A model generated the notes under the pieces. The model searched no databases. It saw only the letters and a list, made by a program, of their open reading frames with translations, and was not told where the DNA came from. From Thermoanaerobaculia bacterium (GTDB lineage Bacteria; Acidobacteriota; Thermoanaerobaculia; Multivoradales; JAHEKO01), in contig CAMYLC010000089.1 of NCBI GenBank assembly GCA_947259195.1, positions 1 to 33,962 on the forward strand: a stretch of DNA of 33,962 bases, read 5' to 3'. A program made the translations under genes and the position numbers. Shown piece by piece: positions 33,329-33,962 of this stretch. The first letter of the stretch is position 1. The number at the start of each line of letters is the position of its first letter.

Positions 33329-33382
33329 GTAGGGGAGCCCCTTGCGGGCTCCCGCGGGAGGGGGCAAGCGCCCTTCCCCTAC
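33329..33382. repeat. BIME-like inverted pair of REP palindromes
   Basis: Left half: GTAG (33329-33332) then GGGAGCCC-CTTGC-GGGCTCCC, a perfect 8-bp hairpin (33333-33353). Right half, read from the other strand: CTAC (33379-33382) preceded by a hairpin with arms 33356-33365 and 33370-33378 around AAGC, with one bulge and two GU pairs. Outer ends TGTAGGGGA and TCCCCTACA pair exactly. Two opposed GTAG-headed hairpins are the layout of a BIME. Confidence 0.72.
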
Positions 33383-33518
33383 ATTCGGGTGGGCCGCCAC
33401 CTCGTCACCTCTTCGCGCCGGATCTCCTGTGCCCTCCATTGGCCTTTGCGCTGCGCTCGACGAGGGAGATCCCTTGGTCGATCTGGGCACCCGTAAGGCT
33501 CAGACGTCGTGACGTGAG

Positions 33519-33535
33519 CCGGCTGCCTCAACCCC
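33519..33535 (-). repeat. Inverted partial copy of the dispersed repeat head
   Basis: The reverse complement reads GGGGTTGAGGCAGCCGG and matches 16 of 17 bases of the copy C head (33177-33193). So the segment 33177-33535, which contains the BIME, is bounded by inverted repeats. A neighbouring stem GGCTCA-g-ACGT/ACGTGAGCC lies at 33497-33520. Confidence 0.6.
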
Positions 33536-33962
33536 ACTGCCTGCATAGGAAGCGATGTGCAGTCCACACCCCTCCTGATCGCACGATGTAGTGGACATCG
33601 AGCGTCAGGGTGGAATCGGGACCCAGGTCGCTACCGGGAGCTCGGGTTGGTGGTCGTGGCGGGCTCCATCGCCTCGCCGGCTTGGAAGACAGTTTCGTTC
33701 TGGTCTTGCAGACCTTGAACCATGCTTGCATCCGGGCCTCGGGGGCCATCTCTTCGTTCGGTTCGGTGAGGGTGCATAGTCTCAAAGGGGTGCCTTGGAC
33801 TTTTCGTCCTGGGCCAGGCAGTGGGTCGATGCTGTCCCTCGAAACCTGTTGCCGGAGATTTGTTTGGCACCTCGACGCCAAGCACCTTGCCGCCGGTTGC
33901 GGCCGTCGGCCAGTTCCGGTCGGGATTCGGGTGCTTAGCTTCCGGCTCTGTAGGCCTCCTCT
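33536..33962. other. Right end of window without a convincing gene
   Basis: Two overlapping minus-strand frames are open to the window edge, ending at 33528 and 33631, and could be the 3' end of a gene that begins beyond the window. Both are rich in Pro, Arg and His in their middle and I recognise no family. Their last 20-30 codons look more normal than the rest. With the flanking repeats this may be a decayed gene. Confidence 0.35.

Noticed and set aside
33528..33962. Minus-strand partial gene at the right edge
   Set aside because: Two overlapping open frames, neither with a recognised family or protein-like composition throughout; kept only as an unresolved region.

Overview
The window is about 34 kb of GC-rich bacterial DNA, densely coded on both strands, with short spacers, ATGA stop/start overlaps and mixed use of strong Shine-Dalgarno (SD) sites. 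A TonB-dependent receptor, several lipoprotein signal peptides, a predicted outer-membrane barrel, a Tat-exported DUF1501 protein with its DUF1800 partner, and lipoprotein sulfatase-superfamily enzymes point to a Gram-negative envelope. The gene mix is most like Acidobacteriota (Thermoanaerobaculia-type metagenome genomes); that placement is inference. No rRNA, tRNA, CRISPR array, integrase or intact transposase was seen.

Layout. 1-5.3 kb: a TrmH-type RNA methyltransferase cut by the left edge, a hotdog thioesterase (minus), a two-domain glycosyltransferase, then a compact run of a small secreted protein interrupted by an in-frame TGA, a zinc alcohol dehydrogenase, a GNAT acetyltransferase and a TerC/YgdQ membrane protein. 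5.3-9.8 kb: a TonB-dependent receptor (minus) and a divergent NatA/NatB-like ABC exporter. 10-14 kb: a bacterial STT3-like GT-C membrane protein, a DUF442 lipoprotein phosphatase and a predicted outer-membrane barrel. 14-17.2 kb: the DUF1800/DUF1501 pair. 17.2-22.7 kb: an AI-2E-family permease and three sulfatase-superfamily lipoproteins, one of which lacks the N-terminal metal-binding segment. 22.7-26.8 kb: a rhodanese lipoprotein and a GntR(YtrA-type)/ABC ATPase/permease operon behind an AT-rich dyad promoter. 26.8-30.4 kb: an envelope/lipid block with a SYLF protein, a membrane-fused glycerophosphodiester phosphodiesterase and a membrane-anchored lipase. 30.4-33.2 kb: AsnA and a TPR protein. 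33.2-34.0 kb: a repeat-rich end without a convincing gene.

The most unusual material is non-coding. A dispersed intergenic repeat built of two tandem units of about 45 bp occurs at 9788-9878, 23313-23405 and 33176-33256, and its units hold a stem whose two arms change together between copies. A separate family of GTAG-headed perfect hairpins (31760-31781, and an inverted pair at 33329-33382) looks like REP/BIME elements of the kind mobilised by RAYT transposases. With the CCCCTAAG tandem repeat at 30412-30435 they suggest a genome rich in small mobile palindromes. The genes look mainly like envelope maintenance, glycan or phosphate-ester metabolism and export; I saw no defence system or biosynthetic cluster.
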